A DNA stretch of 64,000 nucleotides from Mycolicibacterium sp. (GTDB taxonomy: Bacteria; Actinomycetota; Actinomycetes; Mycobacteriales; Mycobacteriaceae): positions 1-64,000 of the forward strand of contig NZ_JAEMTA010000027.1 in the NCBI RefSeq assembly GCF_016462545.1, in the 5' to 3' direction. Each line of letters begins with the position of its first letter. Position 1 is the stretch's first letter. A program made the translations under genes and the position numbers. Under the pieces are notes generated by a model that was not told where the DNA came from, did not search any database, and worked only from the letters and a program-made list of their open reading frames with translations. Of this stretch, positions 16,102-24,946 are shown piece after piece.

Positions 16102-18573
16102 TTACGGTGGCGGCGGCGGTGGCGGAGGGCCCAAGACCGGGACCGTGATCGGTGGCAGGCCGGGAATGTTGATGACCGTCGAACCGACCGGGGCTGGAAC
16201 TGCGTTGGGGTCGTTCGGGTCGAAGGGCAGGCCGCCCGGAGGAGGAGGCGGCGGAGGCGGCGCAATCCCATTGCTGATCTGGATGGTGATGATCGAACCG
16301 GGGACCGTCTGGCCCGCCGGGGAGGTGCCCACCACGGCACCCGCCGGCGCCGTGCTATTCACCGGGGTGGCCTGATCGGCGACCTGGAAGCCGGCGTCCT
16401 TCAGCCGTTGGCGCGCCAGATCCTGGGTCATCCCACTGACGCTGGGCACCTTCGAGCCGGGGGCTCCGTCCACGAAGCGGGGGTCCGTCGGCGGTAGTTG
16501 CACGGTGTCGGGTGTGAACTGCTTCATCGCGGTGAACCATGTCCGCGCGGGCTCGTTGCCGCCGTACAGATTCCCCGAACCGCACTGCCGTAGCGGAAAT
16601 GAACACAGATCCGACGGCGACGTCGAGTCGTCGTAGATGTAGTTGGCGGCGGCATAGTCACTGGTGAAGCCGAAGAATCCCGAGGATCGGTGGGCCTCGG
16701 TCGTTCCCGTCTTCCCCGACACGGGCAAGGTCCACCCGGCAGAGCTGGCCGCACTGGCCGCCGTGCCGCTTTGGTCGTCCTTGCTCATCGCGTTGGCCAG
16801 CGTGTTGGCCAACCCCTCCGGCACCACCTGCTCGCACGTCTCGGTGGTGACCGATACGTCCTTGCCGTTGCGATCGAAGACCTTGTCGATCGGGTTCGGC
16901 GGGCACCACGTGCCGCCGGAGGCAAGCGTGGCGGCGACGTTGGACAGCTCCAGTGGGTTCACCTCGATGGGGCCGAGGGTGAAGGAGCCGAGGTTCTGGC
17001 GTTTGACGAAGTCGGCCAGGCTCTCGTTGCTCTCGGGATCGTAATCGCGCGCGGTCCCGGGCAGCGCGTACGAGCGCAGGCCGAGTTTGACCGCCATGTC
17101 GACGGTGCGTTGTACGCCGACCTGCGAGATGAGCTTCGCGAACGCGGTGTTGGGCGACGTCGCGAGGGCATCGGTGACGCTCAGCGCACCGCGGTAGTTG
17201 CCGTCGTTGAGGACGCACCACGTGGCCTGCGGGCAGCCCTTCGCGCCGCCGCTGCCCAACCCCTTGGCCTCGAACCGTGCTGGGGCATCCAACTGGGCGT
17301 TGATGCCCATGCCCATCTCCAGCGCTGCCGAGGTGGTGAAGATCTTGAAGATCGACCCGGCGCCGTCGCCCACCAGTGAGAACGGCTGCGGCTGCATGGT
17401 CTCGCCGGCGTCCCCGTTGAGGCCGTACGTGCGATTCGAGGCCATGGCCAGCACCGGATGCGATTCCTTGCCCGGCTTGATCACGCTCATCACGCTGGCG
17501 ACGCCGGCGAGGTCGGGGGCGGCGAAGTTCGTGATCGCCGACTTCACGGAGTTCTGGATGTCGGGATCGAGCGTGGTCTTGATGAGGTAGCCGCCCTTGG
17601 CGACCTGTTCCTTGCTGATGCCTGCGCGGGCCAGATAGTCGAGCACGTAATCGCAGAAGAAGGCCCGGTCGCCCGCGGCGATGCACCCTCGCGGCAACTC
17701 GTTGGGCTGGGGCAGGACGCCGAGGGGTTGCTGCTTCGCGGCGCGCAGGGCTTCCGCCTCCTGCGGCACGTTGTCGATCATGGTGTCCAGCACCACGTTT
17801 CGACGTTCCAGCGCGCCCTCGGGATTGGTGTAGGGGTTCAGCGTGCTGGTGGACTGCACCATGCCAGCCAGGAGGGCGGCCTGTTGCCAGTTGAGGTCGG
17901 CTGCGTTGACGCCGAAGTAGGTCTGCGCGGCGTCCTGCACGCCGAACGCGCCATTTCCGAACGACACCAGGTTGAGGTAGCGCGTGAGGATCTCGGGCTT
18001 GGTGAACGTCTTGTCCAACGTCAATGCCATGCGGATCTCACGCAGCTTGCGGGCGGGCGTGGTCTCGATCGCGGCGCGCTTCTCTGCGTCGGTCTGAGCG
18101 ATCACCAGCAGCTGGTAGTTCTTCACGTACTGCTGCTCGATGGTCGAGCCGCCGCGGGTGTCAGCGGCCCCGGACACGTAGCCGGACAGGCCCGTGAGCG
18201 TGCCCTTCCAGTCGACGCCATTGTGCTCGGCGAACCGCTTGTCCTCGATCGAGACGATCGCGAGCTTCATCGAGTTGGCGATCTGATCGCTGGGCACCTC
18301 GAACCGCCGCTGGGTGTAGAGCCAGGCGAGCGGATTGCCCTTCGCGTCGACCATCGTCGATACCGCGGGCACTTCGCCCTCGACTAGCTGAGCGGAGCCG
18401 TTGGCAACGACGTCGGAGGCGCGGTTCGAGATCAGGCCGAAGCCCCCGACGACGGGAAACATCAGACCTGCGGCCACGACACTGGCAAGCAGGATGCACC
18501 AGGCGAGCTTGATGACCGTGACCGCCGGCGGTACGCGCCTCGGCGACGGCGTGGCCTGCGATCGGTCGGACAT
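16102..18573 (-). CDS. ponA2: Bifunctional class A penicillin-binding protein PonA2 (Rv3682-like)
   Basis: An 823-residue peptidoglycan synthase with one N-terminal membrane anchor. The GT51 transglycosylase domain shows SIEDKRFAEHNGVDWKG (catalytic Glu, about residue 110) and GGSTIEQQYVKNY. The transpeptidase motifs are SIFK (nucleophile Ser), SPN (ATSPNTAF) and KTGT. A single PASTA domain follows (VPSVSGMTQDLARQRLKDAGF), then a Pro/Gly tail. PonA2 contributes to cell-wall integrity under stress and non-replicating survival in mycobacteria. The ATG at 18573 gives a short cytoplasmic tail. It is divergent from whiB4, with 281 bp between them. Confidence 0.95.
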   Translation of the reverse strand: MSDRSQATPSPRRVPPAVTVIKLAWCILLASVVAAGLMFPVVGGFGLISNRASDVVANGSAQLVEGEVPAVSTMVDAKGNPLAWLYTQRRFEVPSDQIANSMKLAIVSIEDKRFAEHNGVDWKGTLTGLSGYVSGAADTRGGSTIEQQYVKNYQLLVIAQTDAEKRAAIETTPARKLREIRMALTLDKTFTKPEILTRYLNLVSFGNGAFGVQDAAQTYFGVNAADLNWQQAALLAGMVQSTSTLNPYTNPEGALERRNVVLDTMIDNVPQEAEALRAAKQQPLGVLPQPNELPRGCIAAGDRAFFCDYVLDYLARAGISKEQVAKGGYLIKTTLDPDIQNSVKSAITNFAAPDLAGVASVMSVIKPGKESHPVLAMASNRTYGLNGDAGETMQPQPFSLVGDGAGSIFKIFTTSAALEMGMGINAQLDAPARFEAKGLGSGGAKGCPQATWCVLNDGNYRGALSVTDALATSPNTAFAKLISQVGVQRTVDMAVKLGLRSYALPGTARDYDPESNESLADFVKRQNLGSFTLGPIEVNPLELSNVAATLASGGTWCPPNPIDKVFDRNGKDVSVTTETCEQVVPEGLANTLANAMSKDDQSGTAASAASSAGWTLPVSGKTGTTEAHRSSGFFGFTSDYAAANYIYDDSTSPSDLCSFPLRQCGSGNLYGGNEPARTWFTAMKQFTPDTVQLPPTDPRFVDGAPGSKVPSVSGMTQDLARQRLKDAGFQVADQATPVNSTAPAGAVVGTSPAGQTVPGSIITIQISNGIAPPPPPPPPGGLPFDPNDPNAVPAPVGSTVINIPGLPPITVPVLGPPPPPPPP

Positions 18574-18854
18574 GGCTACAGAGTAGCGACGTCGATCGTC
18601 ACCAGCGTCTTAGCCGTCTGATTGGGCTCTTGACACGGTGCGCACACCCGTCGCACGTGCGAGAACGTGCATCACGGCACGGTCGTCCCATAAAATCGTG
18701 ATTTGACTGTTGCGCAAAACCACCCTGACCACCTAGCTTTGACTGACAGTGCGATCTAGGTAACACTCCCAATCGCAATGTGGCGTAGATCGCAGTAGCT
18801 TCTACACCAAGGACTGGCCCGTCCCTGGGGGGCGGCTGGACGAAGGGATCGCTG
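18574..18854. promoter_or_regulatory. Divergent ponA2-whiB4 control region
   Basis: 281 bp without a gene. It contains a GCACGT-N6-ACGTGC inverted repeat (18653-18670) on the ponA2 side, and a TTGACT (18739-18744) spaced about 16-17 bp from a weak AACACT on the whiB4 side. TGCGAT/ATCGCA motifs recur at 18750-18800. The assignments are tentative. Confidence 0.4.
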
Positions 18855-19214
18855 GTGTCAGGAACACGGCCCGCGGCGCGCAGGACAGTCATGAGTTCCC
18901 CAGTAAACGGTGTCGTAGTCCAAGGCGCCGAGGCGGAGGCCCGCATCGCTTGGGTCTCCCAGGCGCGATGCCGTCAGGCCGACCCGGACGAGTTGTTCGT
19001 CCGCGGGGCCGCCCAGCGAAAGGCGGCAGTGATCTGCCGCCATTGCCCAGTGATCTCCGAATGCGGCGCCGATGCGCTGGACAACCGAGTCGAGTTCGGG
19101 GTCTGGGGCGGCATGACCGAGCGTCAGCGACGCGCTCTTCTCAAGCAGCACCCCGAGGTCGTGTCCTGGTCGGAGTTCTTCGCCGCCCAGCGCAAGCACC
19201 GCAGCGCCGTCTAG
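18855..19214 (+). CDS. whiB4: WhiB4 iron-sulfur redox regulator
   Basis: A 119-residue Wbl protein. The four cluster-binding cysteines are present as ARCRQAD and CRHCPVISEC, followed by the WhiB turn EFGVWGGMTERQRR and a basic C-terminus. It closely matches M. tuberculosis WhiB4 (Rv3681c), whose 4Fe-4S cluster responds to oxygen and nitric oxide and whose apo form binds DNA and represses oxidative-stress genes. GTG 18855 reproduces the known N-terminus MSGTRPAARRT; ATG 18891 is an alternative. It converges on the ATPase gene pair, with 15 bp between stops. Confidence 0.95.
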   Translation: MSGTRPAARRTVMSSPVNGVVVQGAEAEARIAWVSQARCRQADPDELFVRGAAQRKAAVICRHCPVISECGADALDNRVEFGVWGGMTERQRRALLKQHPEVVSWSEFFAAQRKHRSAV

Positions 19215-19229
19215 GGGCTGCTCCGTCGG

Positions 19230-20363
19230 CTAGGCCGCATCCGTATCGCCGGTGATCTGATCGGCGATCGCGCGCAATGCCTCCAGATCGGACACGTCGA
19301 ACGGCAGCGACGGCACCCCGACGATCGCCACGTGCGGGTTGGCGCCGGTGAACCGAGACAGCAGACGCACTTCCCGCTTGGCCGTCTGCGCCCGGTCGGC
19401 ATGGACACGCAACACGGCCGCCGCGAGCGCATCGGCCCCGTCGCCCGAATCCAGTTGGTCCGCCGCGTCGCGAGCCTTGTCGGTCTTCAGGTCGCACAGC
19501 GTGGGGTGAGTCCGGTTGAGAATCAGCCCGGCAAGCGGCATCTTCTCGCTCGAGAGTCGATCCACGAAGAAGGACGCCTCCCGCAGGGCATCCGGTTCGG
19601 CAGCCGACACGACGACGAACTGAGTGCCCCGTCGCTTCAGCAATTCGTAGGTGCGGTCGGCCTTCTCGCGGAAACCGCTAAACGTCGAATCCAGCGCCTG
19701 CACGAAACCGGCTGCGTCGGAAAGCATTTGAGATCCCAATACGGTCGACAACGCCTTCATGGCCAGGCCTACGGCGCCCGTCACCAGCTTGCCGATGCCG
19801 CGCCCCGGTGCCAGCAGCAGACGCCACAGCCTGCTGTCCATGAAGCTGCCCAGCCGCTTCGGCGCATCGAGGAAGTCGAGCGCGTTGCGTGACGGAGGAG
19901 TGTCGACGACGACCAGATCCCACTTGTCCTCGCCGAGCAGCTGGCCGAGCTTCTCCATGGCCATGTACTCCTGCGTGCCCGCCAGTGACGTTGCGACGGT
20001 TTGGTAGAACTGGTTCTCCAGAATGGCCTCGGCTCGGTCGCCGCCGGAGTACTGAATCACCATCTCGTCGAAGGTGCGTCGCATGTCGAGCATCATCGCG
20101 TGCAGTTCACCGGTGACCTCCGGCGCCAGCGGCACGCGTTGCGGAGTGTTGCCGAGATCCTTGATGCCGAGCGCCTGCGCGAGCCGCTTCGCCGGGTCGA
20201 TCGTCAGGACCACGACGGTGCGGCCGTACTCGGCGGCCCGCAGCGCCATGGCCGCGGCGGTCGTGGTCTTGCCGACACCGCCTGCCCCGCAACACACCAC
20301 GACGCGATTGGAGCGATCCTTCAGAACAGCGCCCAGATCAAGGGCGGTCGGCGTCGTGCTCAT
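19230..20363 (-). CDS. ArsA/GET3-like anion-transporting ATPase, second subunit (Rv3680-like)
   Basis: A 377-residue SIMIBI ATPase. The deviant Walker A is [19 protein letters not shown] (about residues 25-43) and switch II is [18 protein letters not shown]. It resembles Rv3680, which with Rv3679 forms a heteromeric BagA/BagB ATPase complex linked to detoxification and protection from glycerol- or oxidant-related stress. The ATG at 20363 directly follows the stop of the tiny intervening ORF (TAGATG). Confidence 0.88.
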   Translation of the reverse strand: MSTTPTALDLGAVLKDRSNRVVVCCGAGGVGKTTTAAAMALRAAEYGRTVVVLTIDPAKRLAQALGIKDLGNTPQRVPLAPEVTGELHAMMLDMRRTFDEMVIQYSGGDRAEAILENQFYQTVATSLAGTQEYMAMEKLGQLLGEDKWDLVVVDTPPSRNALDFLDAPKRLGSFMDSRLWRLLLAPGRGIGKLVTGAVGLAMKALSTVLGSQMLSDAAGFVQALDSTFSGFREKADRTYELLKRRGTQFVVVSAAEPDALREASFFVDRLSSEKMPLAGLILNRTHPTLCDLKTDKARDAADQLDSGDGADALAAAVLRVHADRAQTAKREVRLLSRFTGANPHVAIVGVPSLPFDVSDLEALRAIADQITGDTDAA

Positions 20364-20429
20364 CTAGCTGAACCTCATTCTCTTCGCGCGAGCGCTCATC
20401 GGCCACATTCTCTTCGCGCGAGCGCTCAT
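20364..20429 (-). CDS. Possible 21-codon ORF built from a 30-bp tandem repeat, bridging the ATPase genes
   Basis: The ATG overlaps the stop of the upstream ATPase gene (ATGA at 20429-20426), and the TAG abuts the ATG of the downstream one. The peptide is MSARAKRM-WP-MSARAKRM-RFS, two copies of an in-frame 10-codon unit. It may be a coupling peptide that carries ribosomes across the gap, or merely a duplicated intergenic sequence that happens to be open. Confidence 0.4.
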   Translation of the reverse strand: MSARAKRMWPMSARAKRMRFS

Positions 20430-20436
20430 CGGACAC
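20376..20436. repeat. 30-bp tandem direct repeat, two copies
   Basis: A 27-base unit beginning CATTCTCTTCGCGCGAGCG starts at 20376 and again at 20406, with an exact period of 30 bp; only one or two bases differ over the full period. The second copy contains the stop codon of the first ATPase gene. Confidence 0.85.
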
Positions 20437-21481
20437 CTTGCTGGCCAAGTGCTTCGGCGAGTTCGTACAGGCTGCCGAGGTCGACGCCATCGGCGATGGC
20501 GGGCAGTTCCAGCCGCGGAATGTCGACTGCGTCGAGTTGCGCGGCGCTCTCCGCGCGGGCGCTGATCCGCGTCGCGTGCTGAATGGTCTCCGTCAGCAGA
20601 CCGGCGAAGTCGTCGTCGGACAGGGTGATTCCGGCCTTGGCCAGACCGCCGCGGACCGAGTCGGCATCGATGTCGCCCTCGGCGGCCTTCGCGAGATCGT
20701 CGGGCGCCAGATAGGACGGGATGTTGCGGTTGACGATGACGCTGCCGATCGGCAACCCGAGCTCCTTGAGCTCGTCGATGGCCTCGACGGTCTCCTGGAT
20801 CGGCAGTGCCTCGAGGAGAGTGACGAGGTGGATGGCAGTCAACTCCGAGTGGAGCAGCTTGACCACGCCGTCGGCCTGGGAGTGCACCGGCCCGCCCTTC
20901 GCCAGGTCGGACACGGCCTTGGTGACGTCGAGGAATCGTGCGATACGCCCGGTCGGCGGTGAGTCCACCACGACGGCGTCGTACGCACCGTTCGTGCCGC
21001 CGGTCCGATCCTTGACCTTGTCCTTCGCCGACCGGACCACGATCTCCTTGACCTTGCCGGTGAGGAGGACGTCCCGGAGGCCGGGCGCGATGGTCGTGGC
21101 GAATTCGATTGCGCCGATGCGACGCATCGCCCGGCCCGCGATCCCGAGGTTGTAGAACATGTCGAGGTACTCGAGGAACGCGGCCTCGGTGTCGATGGCC
21201 AGCGCGTTGACCTGACCACCGCCGTCCGCGGTCGCGATCTTCACTTCCTCATACGGCAGCGGTGGCACGTCGAAGAGTTGCGCGATGCCCTGGCGCCCCT
21301 CGACCTCGACCAGCAACACCTTGCGACCACCGGCCGCGAGCGCCAGCGCGAGCGAGGCGGCGATCGTCGACTTTCCGGTACCACCCTTGCCCGTCACGAA
21401 GTGCAGACGCGCCTTGTTCAGGCGGGACGGCCAGCCGACGGAAGCGTGGCTGCTGGGTTCGGGAACGTCGGTGGTCACCAC
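20426..21481 (-). CDS. ArsA/GET3-like anion-transporting ATPase, first subunit (Rv3679-like)
   Basis: A 351-residue ATPase with the classic ArsA P-loop VTGKGGTGKSTIAASLAL (about residues 29-46) and switch II VVVDSPPTGRIARFLDV. The stretch AFLEYLDMFYNLGIAGRAMRRIG and the C-terminal LAEALGQQGVR are as in Rv3679. It is probably the partner of the following ATPase in one complex. Two tandem GTG codons (21481, 21478) can start it; the TAGCAT -10 (21490-21485) is seven bases from 21478, favouring a leaderless start there. Confidence 0.88.
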   Translation of the reverse strand: MVTTDVPEPSSHASVGWPSRLNKARLHFVTGKGGTGKSTIAASLALALAAGGRKVLLVEVEGRQGIAQLFDVPPLPYEEVKIATADGGGQVNALAIDTEAAFLEYLDMFYNLGIAGRAMRRIGAIEFATTIAPGLRDVLLTGKVKEIVVRSAKDKVKDRTGGTNGAYDAVVVDSPPTGRIARFLDVTKAVSDLAKGGPVHSQADGVVKLLHSELTAIHLVTLLEALPIQETVEAIDELKELGLPIGSVIVNRNIPSYLAPDDLAKAAEGDIDADSVRGGLAKAGITLSDDDFAGLLTETIQHATRISARAESAAQLDAVDIPRLELPAIADGVDLGSLYELAEALGQQGVR

Positions 21482-21526
21482 TGCATGCTATCCACCGCGG
21501 ACACGGTCACCGATAAGCTCGGGCAC
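21479..21526. promoter_or_regulatory. 48-bp divergent promoter region with two leaderless promoters
   Basis: Minus strand: TAGCAT at 21490-21485, seven bases before GTG 21478. Plus strand: TAAGCT at 21514-21519, seven bases before ATG 21527. The two -10 elements face away from each other 23 bp apart, so two polymerases could not easily occupy the region together. Confidence 0.55.
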
Positions 21527-21688
21527 ATGAGCGAACTGACCAAGTGGGAATACGTGACGGTGGCACTCCTGACGCACGCGACCAAGCAGATTCTCGACCA
21601 GTGGGGCGAGGACGGATGGGAGCTGGTCTCCGTCGTTCCCGGGCCGACCGGTGAGCAGCTCGTCGCGTACATGAAGCGGCCCAAGTGA
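21527..21688 (+). CDS. DUF4177 small protein (Rv3678A-like)
   Basis: A 53-residue protein: MSELTKWEYVTVALLTHATK followed by WGEDGWELVSVVPGP, the DUF4177 pattern. Function unknown. The ATG is fixed by the leaderless promoter TAAGCT. Its stop overlaps the GTG of the RidA gene (GTGA), beginning a three-gene plus-strand operon (DUF4177, RidA, metallo-hydrolase). Confidence 0.85.
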   Translation: MSELTKWEYVTVALLTHATKQILDQWGEDGWELVSVVPGPTGEQLVAYMKRPK

Positions 21689-22140
21689 CGATTTCGGAAC
21701 GGTTGACGGAGCTCGGCATCGAACTGCCCGAAGTGGTCGCGCCGTTGGCCGCCTACGTCCCCGCAGTGCGGACCGGCAACCTGGTCTACACGTCGGGCCA
21801 ATTGCCGATGATCGATGGGGCACTTCCGAAGTCGGGGAAGGTCGGCGCCGACGTCAGCCAGGAGGACGCCAAGGACCTGGCGCGGATCTGCGCGTTGAAC
21901 GCGCTGGCCGCCGTCCACTCCCTGGTCGGCATCGACGCCGTGACCCGAGTGGTCAAGGTGGTCGGATTCGTCGCGTCCGCACCGGGTTTCAACGGACAGC
22001 CGGGCGTCGTGAACGGTGCGTCGCAGCTCCTCGGGGACGTCTTCGGCGATGCAGGAGCCCATGCTCGTTCGGCGGTCGGGGTGTCCGAACTGCCACTCGA
22101 TGCGCCGGTCGAGGTGGAGTTGATCGTCGAGGTCGCGTGA
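21685..22140 (+). CDS. RidA/YjgF-family protein (Rv3678c-like)
   Basis: A 151-residue member of the RidA (YjgF/YER057c/UK114) family: TGNLVYTSGQLPM is the family motif near residue 31, and HARSAVGVSELPLDAPVEVE contains the conserved Arg and the C-terminal strand. RidA proteins hydrolyse reactive enamines and imines released by PLP enzymes; the conserved Arg that binds the carboxylate is present. Translationally coupled to the genes on both sides (GTGA overlaps). Confidence 0.88.
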   Translation: MTISERLTELGIELPEVVAPLAAYVPAVRTGNLVYTSGQLPMIDGALPKSGKVGADVSQEDAKDLARICALNALAAVHSLVGIDAVTRVVKVVGFVASAPGFNGQPGVVNGASQLLGDVFGDAGAHARSAVGVSELPLDAPVEVELIVEVA

Positions 22141-22919
22141 GTGTAGGCGTCGAGCATCCCGCCTATGGCACGCTGCGTCGGGTCACGGACACGGCGTCGG
22201 TTTTGCTGTGCGACAACCCTGGTCTGATGACGCTCGACGGCACCAATACCTGGGTGCTGCAGGGGCCGGGCAGCGACGAGATCGTCATCGTCGACCCCGG
22301 GCCCGATGATGATGCGCACATCGAACGAATCGCGAACCTCGGCAAGATCCCGCTGGTGCTGATCAGCCACAAGCACGGTGACCACACCGACGCCATCGAC
22401 AAGCTGGTCGACCGGACCGGCGCCGTCGTGCGCTCGGTCGGCAGCGGGTTCCTTCGCGGGCTCGGCGGGCCGCTGTCCGACGGTGAGGTCATCGACGCGG
22501 CGGGTCTGCGCATCACCGTGATGGCCACGCCAGGGCACACGGCCGACTCGCTGTCCTTTCTGACCGACGACGCGGTGTTGACGGCCGACACGGTGCTCGG
22601 CCGGGGGACCACCGTCATCGACAACGAAGACGGCAGCTTGGCGCAGTACCTGGAGTCACTGCGCCGGTTGAACGGTTTGGGCCGGCGCATCGTGTTGCCG
22701 GGCCACGGGCCCGATCTCGAAGACCTCGAGGCGGTGACGCGGGCGTACCTCCTCCACCGCGAGAAGCGTCTGGAACAGGTGCGCGATGCGCTTCGGGTTC
22801 TCGGTGCGGACGCCGGAGCGCGCCAGATCGTCGAGCACGTCTATACCGACGTCGACGAGAAGCTGTGGGAGCACGCGGAATGGAGCGTGCAGGCCCAACT
22901 GGACTACCTACGCGAGTGA
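22137..22919 (+). CDS. Metallo-beta-lactamase-fold hydrolase (Rv3677c-like)
   Basis: A 260-residue MBL-fold protein. The metal motif HxHxDH appears as SHKHGDHTDAID (about residue 79), with the further His in TPGHTADSL and the His in LPGHGPDLED. It resembles human LACTB2-type hydrolases with a C-terminal helical winged part (EHVYTDVDEKLWEHAEWSV). Its substrate is unknown; the LACTB2 relatives include RNases. The GTG start overlaps the ridA stop. It converges on crp across a hairpin terminator. Confidence 0.87.
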   Translation: MSVGVEHPAYGTLRRVTDTASVLLCDNPGLMTLDGTNTWVLQGPGSDEIVIVDPGPDDDAHIERIANLGKIPLVLISHKHGDHTDAIDKLVDRTGAVVRSVGSGFLRGLGGPLSDGEVIDAAGLRITVMATPGHTADSLSFLTDDAVLTADTVLGRGTTVIDNEDGSLAQYLESLRRLNGLGRRIVLPGHGPDLEDLEAVTRAYLLHREKRLEQVRDALRVLGADAGARQIVEHVYTDVDEKLWEHAEWSVQAQLDYLRE

Positions 22920-22922
22920 TTC

Positions 22923-22961
22923 GTGCACGCCACGTTGCGGTGAGCGCAACTACGCGTGCAC
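22923..22961. terminator. Two-tier hairpin between convergent genes
   Basis: Outer arms GTGCACG/CGTGCAC enclose an inner stem GTTGCG/CGCAAC with loop GTGAG. It lies between the convergent hydrolase and crp genes and likely terminates both. Confidence 0.65.
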
Positions 22962-22976
22962 AAATCGCGGCTGAGA

Positions 22977-23651
22977 TTACCGGGCGCGGCGGGCCAGTCG
23001 CTCGGAGTCGCTGATCAACACGCTCTTGCCCTCGAGGCGGATCCATCCGCGATGGGCGAAGTCGGCGAGCGCCTTGTTGACCGTCTCGCGCGAGGCGCCG
23101 ACCAACTGGGCGATCTCCTCCTGCGTCAGGTCGTGCGTGACGCGCAGCGCGCCACCCTCCTGCGTGCCGAAGCGTTGCGCGAGCTGCAGCAACTGCTTGG
23201 CCACGCGACCGGGGACGTCGGTGAAGATGAGGTCGGCGAGGTTGTTGTTGGTGCGACGCAGGCGACGGGCGAGGACGCGCAGCAGTTGCTCGGCGATCTC
23301 GGGCCGATCGGCGATCCACGCGCGCAGCGCATCGCGGTCCATCGACACGGCGCGGACCTCGGTGATGGTGGTGGCGCTCGAGGTGCGGGGACCCGGGTCG
23401 AAGATCGACAGCTCACCGAACATGTCGGACGGACCCATGATGGTGAGCAGGTTTTCGCGGCCATCCGGGGAGCGGCGGCCGATCTTCACCTTGCCCGAGA
23501 TGATGATGTAGAGCCGGTCTCCTGGCTCGCCCTCAGCGAACACTGTGTGCCCACGCGGAAAGTCGACTGGCTGCAGTTGCTTGGTCAGCGCGGAGACCGC
23601 AGTCGGTTCGACTCCCTGGAAGATTCCGGCCCTCGCCAGGATCTCGTCCAC
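22977..23651 (-). CDS. crp: cAMP receptor protein Crp (Rv3676-like)
   Basis: A 224-residue CRP/FNR regulator almost identical in the remembered sequence to M. tuberculosis CRP. The cyclic-nucleotide domain carries the phosphate cassette [17 protein letters not shown] (Arg and Ser contact cAMP). The dimer helix follows, then the helix-turn-helix [21 protein letters not shown] near residues 175-195. It binds GTGA-N6-TCAC palindromes, and mycobacterial CRP is a global regulator of carbon use and persistence. The GTG start has an AGAGGGG ribosome binding site. A TAGACT at 23733-23728 is a candidate -10, leaving a ~70-nt leader. Confidence 0.96.
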   Translation of the reverse strand: MDEILARAGIFQGVEPTAVSALTKQLQPVDFPRGHTVFAEGEPGDRLYIIISGKVKIGRRSPDGRENLLTIMGPSDMFGELSIFDPGPRTSSATTITEVRAVSMDRDALRAWIADRPEIAEQLLRVLARRLRRTNNNLADLIFTDVPGRVAKQLLQLAQRFGTQEGGALRVTHDLTQEEIAQLVGASRETVNKALADFAHRGWIRLEGKSVLISDSERLARRAR

Positions 23652-23762
23652 GTTGCCCCTCTTAAGCCGTCGGAATTGTCGGAAACTCTTGACACGCGAA
23701 GACCACCCTGTGCTGGATGGCGAAATCAGTCTAAGCGTAGGCAGCTTCGCGACGTGCCAACG

Positions 23763-24074
23763 CTACACACGATGGGCGTGGCGAGTCGGCTGAAATTCCG
23801 GATTGGCTCCGTGGTGGACGAATACGCGTGTGGGCAAACCCCTTGGCGATTCGGTGATGACGCGTTCGTCGTATTCGTCGTCGAGCAATTGGTAGGTCTC
23901 GACGACAGCGGTTCGCACCGCTGGTTTGGCGCAGTCCGCCTTGGCCTGTTCGAGACACGCGGTGACGTCCGCCGGGGAGACGGTGTCGTCGTCGAGGCCG
24001 GCTTCCAAACGGTCGAGCCCGAAGGTTGCCAACATCAGCAACCCCGGGATGAACGCTACGAGCAACCAGGACAC
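23763..24074 (-). CDS. Small membrane-anchored protein (Rv3675-like)
   Basis: About 103 residues: an N-terminal hydrophobic segment (WLLVAFIPGLLMLATFGLD) followed by a soluble tail with two cysteines (VTACLEQAKADCAKPAV). The start is uncertain; GTG 24074 directly precedes the membrane segment, and the upstream continuation is antisense to nth. It matches the position and the N-terminal motif RHVSWLLVAF of Rv3675. It precedes crp on the same strand by 111 bp. Function unknown. Confidence 0.65.
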   Translation of the reverse strand: MSWLLVAFIPGLLMLATFGLDRLEAGLDDDTVSPADVTACLEQAKADCAKPAVRTAVVETYQLLDDEYDERVITESPRGLPTRVFVHHGANPEFQPTRHAHRV

Positions 24075-24133
24075 ATGGCGAAGTAAACACGCCGAAGGTC
24101 TCGGTGGGATCACGAAATGCCACCGGTCCGCGC

Positions 24134-24161
24134 TTACACTTGTCGGTTCCGTCAGTAGGCT
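24134..24161 (+). promoter_or_regulatory. nth promoter (leaderless)
   Basis: TTACAC (24134-24139), a 16-bp spacer and TAGGCT (24156-24161); the GTG start follows after six bases, so transcription should begin at the start codon. Confidence 0.55.
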
Positions 24162-24167
24162 GACCGG

Positions 24168-24932
24168 GTGGCAGCTCGCGCAGTGGTGGCCCCCAAGTCC
24201 GCCAAATTCGACAACGAAACTCACGTCGGCCTGGTCCGTCGGGCCCGACGGATGAATCGCACTCTCTCGCAGGCGTTTCCGCATGTGTACTGCGAGTTGG
24301 ACTTCACGAATCCGCTCGAGCTCGCCGTGGCGACCATCCTGTCCGCGCAGAGCACCGACAAGGGTGTCAATCTGGCCACGCCGGCGTTGTTCGCGAGGTA
24401 CCGCACCGCCGCCGACTATGCGGGCGCCGACCGTGAGGAGATGGAGGCCCTGGTCCGCACCACCGGCTTCTACCGGAACAAGGCGAATTCGCTGATGCGA
24501 CTGGGCCAGGAGTTGGTCGCGCGGTTCGACGGCGAGGTACCGCGCACGCTCGAGGAGTTGGTGACACTTCCCGGCATCGGTCGCAAGACGGCCAACGTGA
24601 TCCTCGGCAACGCCTTCGACATTCCCGGCATCACGGTCGACACCCACTTCGGCAGGCTGGTGCGCCGGTGGCGCTGGACCGAGTTGGAGGACCCGGTCAA
24701 GGTGGAGTTCGCGATCGGCGACCTGATTCCCCGCAAGGAGTGGACGCTGCTGAGCCACCGGGTGATCTTCCACGGTCGCCGGGTGTGTCACGCCAAGAAG
24801 CCTGCCTGCGGAGTATGCGTGCTGGCCAAGGACTGCCCGTCGTTCGGTCTGGGTCCGACGGATCCGCTGACTGCCGCCAAGCTGGTCAAGGGTCCCGAGA
24901 CGGAGCATCTGCTGGCGCTGGCCGGGCTCTGA
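24168..24932 (+). CDS. nth: Endonuclease III (DNA glycosylase/AP lyase)
   Basis: A 254-residue helix-hairpin-helix base-excision repair enzyme for oxidised pyrimidines. The HhH motif [14 protein letters not shown] carries the catalytic Lys, the catalytic Asp is in VDTHFGRL, and the 4Fe-4S loop is intact as C-X6-C-X2-C-X5-C ([17 protein letters not shown]). The GTG is supported by a leaderless promoter. First gene of a plus-strand run nth, tlpA-like, Nudix, marP, as in M. tuberculosis Rv3674c-Rv3671c. Confidence 0.95.
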   Translation: MAARAVVAPKSAKFDNETHVGLVRRARRMNRTLSQAFPHVYCELDFTNPLELAVATILSAQSTDKGVNLATPALFARYRTAADYAGADREEMEALVRTTGFYRNKANSLMRLGQELVARFDGEVPRTLEELVTLPGIGRKTANVILGNAFDIPGITVDTHFGRLVRRWRWTELEDPVKVEFAIGDLIPRKEWTLLSHRVIFHGRRVCHAKKPACGVCVLAKDCPSFGLGPTDPLTAAKLVKGPETEHLLALAGL

Positions 24933-24946
24933 GCGCTACCGGATTC

